From positions 1,426,001 through 1,490,000 of the forward strand of contig NZ_CP058910.1 in NCBI RefSeq assembly GCF_013415885.1: 64,000 bases of DNA. The letters are read 5' to 3'. Made by a program: the position numbers and the translations under genes. How positions within the stretch are numbered: position 1 is the stretch's first letter; the number at the start of each line of letters is the position of its first letter. The stretch is from Halosimplex rubrum. GTDB lineage: Archaea > Halobacteriota > Halobacteria > Halobacteriales > Haloarculaceae. This document shows positions 17,746-26,603 of the stretch, in pieces. Under the pieces are notes generated by a model. It made no database searches. It worked only from the letters and a program-made list of their open reading frames with translations, and had not been told where the DNA came from.

Positions 17746-17865
17746 CAAACGTTACTTATCTCCGGCCGTAAGGCACGACACCGAACGTCCCGTGGGATGC
17801 TGTCCCACTCCCCCCAGTCGCCGTCGCGTTCCGCGCTCGGCGGCGCGTCGGAGCCGTAGCCACCA

Positions 17866-18834
17866 ATGACAGATACAGACACTCCAGTCTCCGGTCGCCA
17901 GGAGAGCACGGTCGAAGACGTAGACGACGCCCAGACGGTGGTCTCGCGGGTCGTCGACAACGTCGAACAGGTGATCGTCGGCCACCACGGCGAGATCGAG
18001 CACATCCTCACCGCCCTGCTCGGGCGCGGGCACATCCTGCTGGAGGACGTGCCGGGCGTCGGCAAGACGATGCTCGCCAGGGCCGTCTCCCGGTCGTTCG
18101 ACGGCTCGTTCAAGCGCGTCCAGTTCACGCCCGACCTGCTGCCCTCGGACGTGACCGGCGTCAACGTCTACAACCAGCAGACCGAGACCTTCGAGTTCCG
18201 GCCGGGGCCCGTCTTCGCCAACGTCGTCCTCGGCGACGAGATCAACCGCGCGCCGCCCAAGACCCAGTCGGCGCTGCTTGAGGCCATGGAGGAAGACCAG
18301 GTGACCGTCGACGGCGAGACCCACTCGTTGCCCCACCCGTTCACGGTCATCGCGACCCAGAACACCGTCGAGCGCGACCGCACCTACGAGCTGCCGATGG
18401 CCGAACTCGACCGGTTCATGAAGAAGCTACAGCTGGGCTACCCGGGTCGCGACGAGGAGACGGAGATGCTGGACCGGATGGTCGGCCACCATCCCATCGA
18501 CGAACTCACGTCGGTGGCGACGCTGGACGACCTGCGGCGCGCCCGCGAGACGGCCGCGAACGTCACCGTCGAGGAGAGCGTCCGCGCGTACGTGACGCGC
18601 CTGTCGCAGTTCACCCGCCGTCACGCCGAACTCGGCGTGAGTCCGCGGGGCGGCCTCGCCGTGTTGCGCGCGGCCCAGGGACGGGCGATCCTGGAGGGAC
18701 GGGACTACGTCATCCCGGACGACGTCCAGACCGAGGCCGAGGTCGTCTTCCCGCATCGCATCCGGACGAGTACGGACGAGACGACGCCGCGGGCCGTCGT
18801 CGAGAACGCGCTCGAATCCGTCCGCGTCGAGTGA
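17866..18834 (+). CDS. MoxR-family AAA+ ATPase
   Basis: Chaperone-like ATPase of 322 residues. Walker A is DVPGVGKTM near residue 65. Walker B with sensor is VVLGDEINRAPPKTQSALLEAMEE near residue 125, and TVIATQNTVE and the C-terminal lid (SPRGGLAVLRAAQ) are present. MoxR proteins usually act with DUF58 and membrane partners to mature or remodel envelope proteins. The stop codon overlaps the DUF58 start by one base, giving an operon MoxR / DUF58 / transglutaminase. A possible TATA box lies near 17753, implying a leader of about 85 bases. Confidence 0.9.
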   Translation: MTDTDTPVSGRQESTVEDVDDAQTVVSRVVDNVEQVIVGHHGEIEHILTALLGRGHILLEDVPGVGKTMLARAVSRSFDGSFKRVQFTPDLLPSDVTGVNVYNQQTETFEFRPGPVFANVVLGDEINRAPPKTQSALLEAMEEDQVTVDGETHSLPHPFTVIATQNTVERDRTYELPMAELDRFMKKLQLGYPGRDEETEMLDRMVGHHPIDELTSVATLDDLRRARETAANVTVEESVRAYVTRLSQFTRRHAELGVSPRGGLAVLRAAQGRAILEGRDYVIPDDVQTEAEVVFPHRIRTSTDETTPRAVVENALESVRVE

Positions 18835-19853
18835 TGCGGCTGACACGCAGAGGCTACGGCGTCCTGGGCGTGGTCGTCCTCGCGGAGGCGCTGGCGATCA
18901 CCTACGGCGCCCGGGCGCTCAACGCCATCGCCGCGCCCGCCGTCGTGGTCCTGTTGGCCTCGGCGGTCCAGCTGTGGCGCACGCCGGCGCCGACGGCCGA
19001 ACGCGACCGCGTCCCGGCGGGCTTCCCCGGCGACAGCCGCGAGGTGACCGTCGACGTCGACGGCGGCGGCGTCGCCGAGATCGAGGAGACGGTCCCCGAG
19101 GGGCTCGACGCCGACGGCGCCAGCGCCGAGGCGTCGCTGCCGACGACGTTCGCCTACTCGCTGACCTGTGTCGAGCGAGGTCGGCACACGCTGGGTCCCC
19201 TGGAGGTCCGGGTCCGGGACATGCTGGGGCTGGTCGAGCGGGCTACCCAGGCCGGGTCGACGACGCGCGTGCTCGTCTACCCGCCGGTGTACCAGATGGC
19301 CGGCCGTGAGGCCATCCTCCGGCACGTCCTCGAGCGCTCGGAGGTCGAGCGCCAGGAGTTCGACTCCATCCGCGAGTACGCGCCGGGCGACCCGCTGCGG
19401 GACGTCCACTGGAAGTCGACGGCCAAATCGCCCGACGAGATCTACGTCACCGAGTTCGCCGACAACCGCGTCGAGGACGACGACATCACCGTCGCGGCGG
19501 TCGGTGACGCCGGGTCGATCGACGGGATGGCGGCGGCGGTCGCCAGCGTCGCCGTCATGGCGCTGGACGCCGGCCTGGCCGTCGAACTCCGGCTCCCCGA
19601 CGCCCACGTCCGGCTGGGCCGGGGCGACGGCCACCGCCAGCGGCTGCTCGCCGCGCTCGCCGAGACGGACACCGACTTCACCTCGCCGTTCCAGACGTAC
19701 GCCCTCGACGACGACGTGCTCGCCGACGCCGACGTGGTGGTCCGGAGCGACGCCGACGGCGTCACCCTCGCCTTCGGCGCCGACGAGCGCGACTTCGAGG
19801 CGATCACGGCCAGCCGGGAGAACCCGCTGTCCCCTCGGGGGGTCGGGTCGTGA
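18834..19853 (+). CDS. DUF58 domain protein of the MoxR operon
   Basis: Protein of about 339 residues. Two N-terminal helices (about 10-25 and 28-45) anchor it. A beta-rich domain follows, then the DUF58 signature EFDSIREYAPGDPLRDVHWKSTAK near residue 180 and a vWA-like C-terminal region. It is the usual partner of MoxR ATPases. ATG 18834 overlaps the upstream TGA by one base. The next gene's GTG start overlaps this gene's stop, so all three are coupled. Confidence 0.87.
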   Translation: MRLTRRGYGVLGVVVLAEALAITYGARALNAIAAPAVVVLLASAVQLWRTPAPTAERDRVPAGFPGDSREVTVDVDGGGVAEIEETVPEGLDADGASAEASLPTTFAYSLTCVERGRHTLGPLEVRVRDMLGLVERATQAGSTTRVLVYPPVYQMAGREAILRHVLERSEVERQEFDSIREYAPGDPLRDVHWKSTAKSPDEIYVTEFADNRVEDDDITVAAVGDAGSIDGMAAAVASVAVMALDAGLAVELRLPDAHVRLGRGDGHRQRLLAALAETDTDFTSPFQTYALDDDVLADADVVVRSDADGVTLAFGADERDFEAITASRENPLSPRGVGS

Positions 19854-22114
19854 GCACCGAGACGCGCGCGGCCGACGCCGCGTTCGATCTCGACGACGTC
19901 GACCCGGTCAGGGCCGTCGCGCTCGGCGGGATCAGCCTGCTGATCGCGGCGTACGGCTCCGTCTTCTACCGGTTCATCGACGTGACGGGCGAACCCCTGG
20001 TGTTCGTGATCCTCGGGGGGGCGACGCTGGGGGCGGCGACGCTGCTCGCCCGGTCGCTGCGGCTGCGGTGGGCGGCGGTCGTCGCGGTCGGACTGCTGGC
20101 GACCGGACTGACGCTGTACATCGTCAGCCTGCCGCGCCAGCCGCCGCTGGTCCCGCTCGTGACCGACGCGGTCGCGCTGATGACCGGCCGCTCGCTGCTG
20201 CAGGTGACCAACGTCGACCTGTGGGTGCTCGGCGTCGCGCCCGGCCCGCTCTTCCTGACGTGGTATCTCGCCGTGCGCCGGCGCTACGTCGGCGGCGTCG
20301 TCGCCGGCGGGGCGACGCTGGGCTTTCTCGTGTTGACCGGCGACGCCTCGAACGTGACGACGCTCGTCGGCGTCGTCGGCGGCATCGTCGCGGTCGCGGT
20401 CGGCGACATGGACCGCCGTGGCGACTCCCTGCGAGCGGCCGAGCCGCTGGCGGTCCTGCTGGCGGCGCTCATCCTCCTCTCCGCTGTCGCACCGGTCGTG
20501 CCCGCCGGCCCCTCGCGGACCGCCGACACCTGGTCGAGCTTCCAGACCGGCGGCCCGGACGGCGGCACCGTCGAGGCGAACCTCGTCGAGGCCGACAGCC
20601 AGCTGGGCATCGCGGGCAACCTCTCGCTGTCGCCGGAGGTGCGGTTCCGCGTCGAGAGCGACACGGAGTCGTACTGGCAGATCGGCAGCTACGACCGCTA
20701 CACCGGTGACGGCTGGATCCGTACCGGGAGCAGCTACGCCTACAACGGCCGCATTCAGGGGCCGCCGGGCCAGAGTCGGACGGTCGACCAGACCTACACC
20801 GCGATCGACGAGATCAGCGTCCTGCCCGCGGCCTGGAAACCCGTCGAGGTCGGCGCGAGCGTGTCCGACCGAGCGCGCGTGACGGACCTCGACGGCCTCG
20901 AAATCGACGGGTCGCTGGAGCGCGGCGAGCGCTACAGCGTCACCAGCCGCGTCCCCGTCGCGAGCGCGCGCGACCTGCGGTCGGCCGGCACCGACTACCC
21001 CTCGGCCGTCGCCGAGCGGTTCACGCGGCTGCCGTCGAGCACGCCCGACCGCGTCGCCGAGCGGACCGAGCGGATCACCGCTCGCGCCGACAGCCCCTAC
21101 GCGACCGCTCGGGTCGTCGAGCGGTGGCTGGAGAACAACAAGAACTACTCGCTGGACGTGCAGCGACCCCGCGGGAACGTCGCCAACGAGTTCCTCTTCG
21201 AGATGGACGCCGGCTACTGCACCTACTTCGCGACGGCGATGGTAACCATGCTCCGGACCCAGGATATCCCGGCGCGGATGGCCGTCGGCTACACGCCCGG
21301 CGAGCGCGTCGCCGAGGACGAGTGGGTCGTCCGCGGCTACGACGCCCACGCCTGGGTCGAGGTGTACTTCCCCGACGCGGGCTGGGTGCGCTTCGACCCG
21401 ACGCCGGCCGGCCCGAGACAGGCCGCCGAGCAGGGCGAACTCGTCGAGGCCCGCGAGAACAACCGCACCGACGTGGACACGAACGAGACCGGGAGCGGCG
21501 AGTGGACGCCGACGCCGACGGCCACGCCCGCGCCGCTCACCCCGCGAGCGGAACAGCCCGTTCAGGAAGCTCCGGGGCAGGTCACCGTCCCCGACCGGAT
21601 CACCCGTCCCGGCGGCGGCCCAACTGGCAACGTGACCGCCTCGGGTCCCGCGGTCACGCGCCCGCCGACCAACGCGCCCGGGGGCGACGAGGGCGATAGC
21701 GGCGAGGGCGGCGACGACGGCGCGGCCGGGCCGTTCGACGGCCGGCCGCCCACCCGCGCGGAGGCGGCGCTGGCGACTATCGTCCTCGTCGGCGCGGTCG
21801 TCGCGCTCCGGTGGACGGGCGTCACCGGCCGGATCTACCGGGCGGTGTGGCTGCGCTATCAGCCGACGAAAGACCCTGTCACCGACGCCGAACGGGCCTT
21901 CGATCGCCTGGAGTACGTCCTCGGCGAGCGCCATCGCCCGCGCCGCCCCGAGGAGACCCCGCGGCAGTATCTCGCCGCCGTCGGCGCCGACGAACGGGCC
22001 GCACAGGTCGCGGCCGTCCGCGAGCGCGCGAAGTACGCCGGCCGGGTCACCCGCGAGGAGGCCGACGAGGCGGTCGACCTGGTCGACGACATGGTCGGCT
22101 GGCGCGGCGCCTGA
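19850..22114 (+). CDS. Transglutaminase-like membrane protein (TgpA/DUF3488-DUF4129 type)
   Basis: Protein of 754 residues. About six N-terminal helices (to about residue 225) precede an extracellular region with a papain-like transglutaminase core. The catalytic C457 lies in GYCTYFATAM, H500 in YDAHAWVEVYF, and the Asp in FDPTP. A Thr/Pro/Gly-rich stalk, one further helix near residue 635 and a cytoplasmic DUF4129-like tail end the protein. The start is GTG 19850, overlapping the DUF58 stop. With MoxR and DUF58 this is the classical three-gene set for cell-envelope protein processing; the substrate is unknown. Confidence 0.88.
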   Translation: MSTETRAADAAFDLDDVDPVRAVALGGISLLIAAYGSVFYRFIDVTGEPLVFVILGGATLGAATLLARSLRLRWAAVVAVGLLATGLTLYIVSLPRQPPLVPLVTDAVALMTGRSLLQVTNVDLWVLGVAPGPLFLTWYLAVRRRYVGGVVAGGATLGFLVLTGDASNVTTLVGVVGGIVAVAVGDMDRRGDSLRAAEPLAVLLAALILLSAVAPVVPAGPSRTADTWSSFQTGGPDGGTVEANLVEADSQLGIAGNLSLSPEVRFRVESDTESYWQIGSYDRYTGDGWIRTGSSYAYNGRIQGPPGQSRTVDQTYTAIDEISVLPAAWKPVEVGASVSDRARVTDLDGLEIDGSLERGERYSVTSRVPVASARDLRSAGTDYPSAVAERFTRLPSSTPDRVAERTERITARADSPYATARVVERWLENNKNYSLDVQRPRGNVANEFLFEMDAGYCTYFATAMVTMLRTQDIPARMAVGYTPGERVAEDEWVVRGYDAHAWVEVYFPDAGWVRFDPTPAGPRQAAEQGELVEARENNRTDVDTNETGSGEWTPTPTATPAPLTPRAEQPVQEAPGQVTVPDRITRPGGGPTGNVTASGPAVTRPPTNAPGGDEGDSGEGGDDGAAGPFDGRPPTRAEAALATIVLVGAVVALRWTGVTGRIYRAVWLRYQPTKDPVTDAERAFDRLEYVLGERHRPRRPEETPRQYLAAVGADERAAQVAAVRERAKYAGRVTREEADEAVDLVDDMVGWRGA

Positions 22115-22190
22115 GCCCCGATCCGGCCGCGGCCGGATCGGCGGGCGCCTCCGACCGCCGTGGCGGCGACCGTGGGAAGTCCCGACAGTG

Positions 22191-22197
22191 TTTAATA
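22191..22197 (+). promoter_or_regulatory. TATA box ahead of the eIF1 upstream ORF
   Basis: TTTAATA is centred about 29 bases before the ATG at 22223. The expected transcription start is therefore at or just before that ATG, which begins the small upstream ORF rather than eIF1. Confidence 0.55.
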
Positions 22198-22222
22198 GGT
22201 CGATTTCGTAGGCGGATGCGTA

Positions 22223-22607
<385 letters not shown>

Positions 22608-22963
22608 CCACCCTCGTGGCCTCGTGAGCGCGGACGGAACGCTCGTTTTGGCCCGTCTCTCGGGCCCGGTCGTTTCCGACCGGTGAGTCGCCGGTTCGTG
22701 GTACGGGCGACGGTGGTCCTGCTTCGATGACAGCACTCGTCTCACCGATCGGCTCAGAGTGCGTATGCAGCATGGCAACCTACGCGAATTGTATCGGTAG
22801 TGAAACAACGGAGACAGTTGATCCGACCCTCAGGACATTAAGACGGTTGCTCTGGAAGCAGAATATTTTTGTAGCTCGGCTCCTGTATTTCAGATGAATA
22901 CGGGAGCAGGCCAACACCACGGTTCCGTGGTGCGTGGTCTGGGAAGGGAAGTGAGGTAGTGGC
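22608..22963. other. Spacer entering an AT-richer segment
   Basis: 356 bases without a credible gene. From about 22740 the sequence becomes visibly AT-richer than its surroundings. It contains a GCTCCTGTATT/AATACGGGAGC hairpin (22882-22910) that could act as a terminator for the minus-strand gene beyond, a perfect CACCACGG/CCGTGGTG palindrome (22916-22933), and the first copy of a segment repeated at about 23936. Confidence 0.6.
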
Positions 22964-22967
22964 TCAC
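22909..22967 (+). repeat. Diverged direct repeat, left copy
   Basis: This stretch, holding GCCAA, CCACGGT and AGGGAAGTGAG in order with similar spacing, resembles 23935-23994. One reading frame of each copy shares the pattern H-G, then G-(L/F)-G-R-E, suggesting both descend from the same coding end. Confidence 0.45.
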
Positions 22968-23833
22968 ACCTGTTGACTCCCCAGTCGGTTTCTGGTGTCA
23001 ATAACGTACTGAGAGATGTCTTCATCGTCAATACGGTTCTCAACAAGAGTTTCAAATTGTTGTTGTGACAGCTCTCCGAGTGCGTCTTCTGATGGGCGGT
23101 GTCCTGTCAGCCACGCCGCCACCTTCGACTCAAACGTGTTCTTCTGAGCGACGCCTTTCGGAGCCAGTTGATAAATGCGGTCCTCAAAATCAACGGACGG
23201 GACAGACCGTGAGCTATCGAAACGCTGAACCTTTTCTAATTGTTCAACTGCGTTCCCCTGTTCTATTCGATGGCGAAATACGTTGCAAGCGCAATCCGCC
23301 ACAGTGACTTCAGGGTACGTTCTGTCGCCTTTTTCAAGGGTAGCGAAAGCGATGTTGACGTTGTTCTGGTCCTCGAAGTAGTCGTCGAGTATCTCCGATC
23401 GAGAGCGTAGGATGTTCTGTTTTCCCCCGAAGTTTGAGACACGACCATCCAGTATGACGAGACAGTTTGTCGTGTCGCCGTCGTGTGAGACTCCTGCTGG
23501 GACGACTTCTTTTACCGCTTCGACGGCCATGAGTGCCCGCTGGCCGCGATTAGGTGATCCCCAAGCTGCTCGCGCTCGGGACGGTATCTCAGTTTGCTTA
23601 AAGAATCTGTAGATGTCACTGATATCCAAGTCCGTCGATTTTTGTATCCAGGGCTCAGCACCGACATTGAGCAGTTTCTTCACGATCTGGACTGACTGTT
23701 CTCTGTCGATGAATGAGGCGCTTACAACAGTCGGTATTCTGTCTTCGTGTATTCCCGTTTCGTCGATTGCAATTACCGACTCAAACGCCTGTCCTGGATC
23801 TGTCGTCTCGGACAATTTGACAGGCGTGATCAC
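22964..23833 (-). CDS. DUF3800-like / RNase H-fold protein of unknown function, probably acquired
   Basis: Protein of 289 residues. Acidic residues sit at the spots typical of RNase H-like nucleases of the DUF3800 kind: D24 in IAIDETG, D129 in LVILDGRV and D180 in TVADCACNV. This suggests a metal-dependent nuclease or an inactive relative, with no substrate evidence. Codon and base use are AT-richer than every neighbour, a sign of transfer. GTG 23833 is favoured by a TTTATA box 26 bases upstream, giving a leaderless mRNA. Related 55-60-base segments flank the gene. Many DUF3800 proteins occur in mobile or defence contexts, but no partner gene is seen here. Confidence 0.55.
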   Translation of the reverse strand: MITPVKLSETTDPGQAFESVIAIDETGIHEDRIPTVVSASFIDREQSVQIVKKLLNVGAEPWIQKSTDLDISDIYRFFKQTEIPSRARAAWGSPNRGQRALMAVEAVKEVVPAGVSHDGDTTNCLVILDGRVSNFGGKQNILRSRSEILDDYFEDQNNVNIAFATLEKGDRTYPEVTVADCACNVFRHRIEQGNAVEQLEKVQRFDSSRSVPSVDFEDRIYQLAPKGVAQKNTFESKVAAWLTGHRPSEDALGELSQQQFETLVENRIDDEDISQYVIDTRNRLGSQQV

Positions 23834-23856
23834 AGTATATGCCGGTGTGCCCCCAG

Positions 23857-23862
23857 TATAAA
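23857..23862 (-). promoter_or_regulatory. TATA box for the DUF3800-like gene
   Basis: TTTATA on the minus strand is centred about 26 bases before GTG 23833. Confidence 0.6.
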
Positions 23863-23882
23863 CCTTCCACTCTGGAGGTTTT

Positions 23883-24060
23883 GTAGCCGGTCGCTATCTG
23901 GACGGTCAGAGGGCTGCCAAACTATGGCCCGTTAAGCCAAGACGCCACGGTAAAGAAGCGGTGGGGTTCGGCAGGGAAATGAGTTGGTGCTGCCGTTGTG
24001 ATGAACTCAGCCTCTGCACTGAGCATCCGCGCGCCTGCGGGGAACCCGTGTGGCAAAAGA
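23883..24060 (+). other. Possible insertion-sequence end, right side of the acquired gene
   Basis: An open frame runs through this spacer (from GTAGCCGGT near 23883) as a Lys/Arg-then-Cys-rich stretch that includes VGFGREMSWCC and CTEHPRACGEP, with no start or stop of its own. It includes the right copy of the flanking repeat (23935-23994). It looks like the eroded 3' end of an insertion sequence, perhaps of the IS200/IS605 kind, but this identification is weak. Confidence 0.3.
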
Positions 24061-24065
24061 TGGCC

Positions 24066-24683
24066 TCAGAAGAACTGGAAGAGGTCGTCGCGCTCGGCTT
24101 CGTGGAGGTGGTGGCGGACGGCTTCGGTCATGGGTTCGATGGAGCCCCGTTTGGCGGAGATGGGGGCGATGGTATCCTGCCACTGCTTCCAGGGGGGGTA
24201 GAGGCCGAGGCGGTCGCAGAGCTCGTTCAGTCGTTCGTCGCGGTCGTCGACCTTGTCCATCTTGTTGACGGCGACGACGACGGGCACGTCCACGTCGCGG
24301 AGGAAGTGGAACATCTCCACGTCGTAGGGGACCTCGTCGGGGCCCGAGTGGCGGTCGATGATGTCGACGGCGGCCTTGCCGTCGACGACGAGGACGGCGG
24401 CCAGGATCTTCTCGGCGTTGTCCTCGATGTAGCGGACGATGTCGGTCTTGGTCTGCTCGCGCACGTCCTCGGGGACGCCTTCCATGAAGCCGAAACCGGG
24501 GAGGTCGGTGATGACGAAGTCCTCGCCGGCCCAGTCGAAGTGGTTGGGCGAGCGGGTGACGCCCGGTCGCTGGCCGGTGTCGAAGGTGTGGCCGGTGAGC
24601 TCGCGCATGAGCGTCGACTTGCCCACGTTGGACCGACCGACGAGGGCGACCTCGGCGTCTCGGTCCGGGCGTGACTCGAACAT
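24066..24683 (-). CDS. engB: EngB-type GTP-binding protein
   Basis: Small TRAFAC GTPase of 205 residues related to bacterial EngB/YihA, a large-subunit ribosome assembly factor. G1 is [15 protein letters not shown], a G2 Thr lies in PGVTRSP, G3 is DLPGFGF, G4 is NKMDK, and ISAKRG is G5. A minus-strand CTTTTCC element about 26 bases before ATG 24683 suggests a leaderless mRNA. It is divergent from the first LVIVD gene. Confidence 0.92.
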   Translation of the reverse strand: MFESRPDRDAEVALVGRSNVGKSTLMRELTGHTFDTGQRPGVTRSPNHFDWAGEDFVITDLPGFGFMEGVPEDVREQTKTDIVRYIEDNAEKILAAVLVVDGKAAVDIIDRHSGPDEVPYDVEMFHFLRDVDVPVVVAVNKMDKVDDRDERLNELCDRLGLYPPWKQWQDTIAPISAKRGSIEPMTEAVRHHLHEAERDDLFQFF

Positions 24684-24804
24684 GGAAGGTCGTACAGTGC
24701 GGGGGTGGAAAAGGGGCGCGTTCGCGCCCGGCGGGCCGGCCGGCCGTCGCGAAGGGGCGAAAAATCAGCAAGCCTAAACGACAGCCGTCCGGAGAGTGAG
24801 GCGT

Positions 24805-26544
24805 ATGCGCCGCCGTGAATACCTCCGTTCCGCAGTCGGCGCTGCCGGTCTCGCAGGGATCGCAGGGAGCGCCCTGACCGCCGCCGGCAGCGACGACGAC
24901 GCATCGCCCTCCTCTCAGACGACCGCGACGCCGACCGCCACCGCCGAGACGGCCGGGACCGGGACGGCGAGTGGCACCGACGCCGGCGACGGCTACGGCC
25001 CGCTGGCCAGCTTCGACGTGTCCAACGACCAGACCGGGTTCCAGACCACCGAGGCGGTGATGGAGCCCTCCGGTCGGTACGCCTTCGCCTCGCGGGTCGA
25101 CGGCTTCTACGTCGTCGACTGCGCCGACCCCGAAAACCCCGAGGTAGTCGGTACCTACACCGGGATCACCGCGTCGGGCGGCCGCGCAATCACTGGGTTT
25201 TACGACATCAAGTACAACCGGGGCCGGCTGATGCTGGCGACCTCGCGGGCGGCCGGCGGGTTCCGCGGCATCGCCATCTACGACGTGAGCGACCCGACGG
25301 ACCCGCGGCCGATGAAGACCTACGAGACGACCTACACCATCCACAACTCCGACTTCCACGGGGAGTACGCCTACCTGACGACCGGTCGCGAGCTCGACAT
25401 CGTCCACGTGGCTCCCGACGAGCCCGAGTCGGTCGCGCGGTGGTCCCCCGCCGAGTACGACGCGGGCTACGGGGAACTGTCCGGCAACCTGGTGAACCTC
25501 CACGACATGTACGTCCAGGACGGGCGCGCGTACCTGGCGTACTGGGACGCCGGGGCGTGGATCCTCGACGTGAGCGACCCCGCGAACCCGTCGTACGTCG
25601 GTCACGGTGCCGAGTACTCCCTGTCGGAGCTCCAGGAGGTCAGCGGGGCCGAAGCGATCGAGTACGCGCTCGAACCGGAGGGCAACGCACACTACGTTCA
25701 GCCCGACGACGACGGCGACCTGCTCGCCGTCGGCGGGGAGAGCTGGAACGTCGAGGGCGGGGTCGAAGACGACGAACCCGAAGACGAGGACATCGGCGGG
25801 CCGAGCGGGATCATCCTCTACGACATCTCCGACGCCGCCAGCCCCGAACGGCTGACGGAGATCGAGCCACCCCAGCCGCCCGAGGGCGAGACCGCCCGCC
25901 GAAACGGCGGCTACTACACCACCTCGCACAACTTCGAGATCGTCGGCGACTACCTCTACTCGTCGTGGTACCGCGGCGGTGTGAAGGTCCACGATATCTC
26001 CGACCCGGCCAGTCCCGAACAGCTGGCCCACTACGAGAACGGCGACCGGGCGAGCTTCTGGACCGCACGGGTCGGCGTCCCCGGCGACTTCTTCATCGCG
26101 ACGAGCTACGTCCACCCGACCGAGCAGGGCGGCCCGGGCGCGTTCTACACGTTCCCGGACCCTTCCGACAACGCGGCGACGGTGACGCCCTCCGGCGCCG
26201 AAGTCGACCTGCCGACGGCGACGGCCGACCCCGTCGAGACGACGGCGTCGACCGGGACCGCGACGCCGACCGATACGCCCGCGGGCTCGCCGACGGCGAC
26301 CGCGACCCCGACGGATTCGCCGACGCCGACCGACTCGCCGACCGCGACGAGCGGGATGGCCGGCGAGACCGCGACGGCGACGGCCGGCGGGGCCGCGGAC
26401 GCCACCGACACGGCGACGGACGGGTCGACCGGCGGGGCCACCGACACCACCAGCGGCGACGGTCCCGGCCTGGGCGTGCTGTCCGGGCTGGCCGCGCTGG
26501 GCATCGGCGCCTGGCGGCTCGGCGACCGCGACGACGACGCGTGA
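24805..26544 (+). CDS. Secreted LVIVD-repeat beta-propeller protein (paralogue 1)
   Basis: Protein of about 579 residues. A Tat signal peptide opens it (RRREYLRSAVGAAG, then a hydrophobic stretch). Several LVIVD-type propeller blades follow, such as FYVVDCADPENPEVVGTY, GIAIYDVSDPTDPRPMKTY and GVKVHDISDPASPEQLAHY. A Thr/Pro-rich spacer (about 470-545) leads to a C-terminal GPGLGV plus hydrophobic helix resembling the PGF-CTERM archaeosortase signal, though the tail is acidic. ATG 24805 is preferred to GTG 24796 because of a CCTAAAC box about 29 bases upstream. It probably sits on the cell surface; ligand unknown. Confidence 0.82.
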   Translation: MRRREYLRSAVGAAGLAGIAGSALTAAGSDDDASPSSQTTATPTATAETAGTGTASGTDAGDGYGPLASFDVSNDQTGFQTTEAVMEPSGRYAFASRVDGFYVVDCADPENPEVVGTYTGITASGGRAITGFYDIKYNRGRLMLATSRAAGGFRGIAIYDVSDPTDPRPMKTYETTYTIHNSDFHGEYAYLTTGRELDIVHVAPDEPESVARWSPAEYDAGYGELSGNLVNLHDMYVQDGRAYLAYWDAGAWILDVSDPANPSYVGHGAEYSLSELQEVSGAEAIEYALEPEGNAHYVQPDDDGDLLAVGGESWNVEGGVEDDEPEDEDIGGPSGIILYDISDAASPERLTEIEPPQPPEGETARRNGGYYTTSHNFEIVGDYLYSSWYRGGVKVHDISDPASPEQLAHYENGDRASFWTARVGVPGDFFIATSYVHPTEQGGPGAFYTFPDPSDNAATVTPSGAEVDLPTATADPVETTASTGTATPTDTPAGSPTATATPTDSPTPTDSPTATSGMAGETATATAGGAADATDTATDGSTGGATDTTSGDGPGLGVLSGLAALGIGAWRLGDRDDDA

Positions 26545-26603
26545 ACGCGTCGGTCCCGGCACCCACCGGGAAACTGATACCCGTCGACCGCTAGACCGGG
26601 GAC

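Larger units (their letters stand above)
17191..17865. other. Repeat-rich spacer between aglM and the MoxR gene
   Basis: 675 bases with no credible gene; the ORFs here are low-complexity Arg/Ser readings. It holds a haloarchaeal-type dispersed repeat (17415-17572, related to 37119-37222), a long imperfect inverted repeat (17660-17745), a possible TATA element for the MoxR operon (TTACTTATC near 17753) and a short GTGGGA/TCCCAC hairpin near 17790. Confidence 0.7.

Noticed and set aside
17258-17869. 203-residue ORF in the aglM/MoxR spacer
   Set aside because: Reads through dispersed repeats; low-complexity Arg/Ser composition without start signals.
22780-23055. 91-residue minus-strand ORF downstream of the DUF3800-like gene
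   Set aside because: Overlaps the end of the real gene in another frame and has no support.
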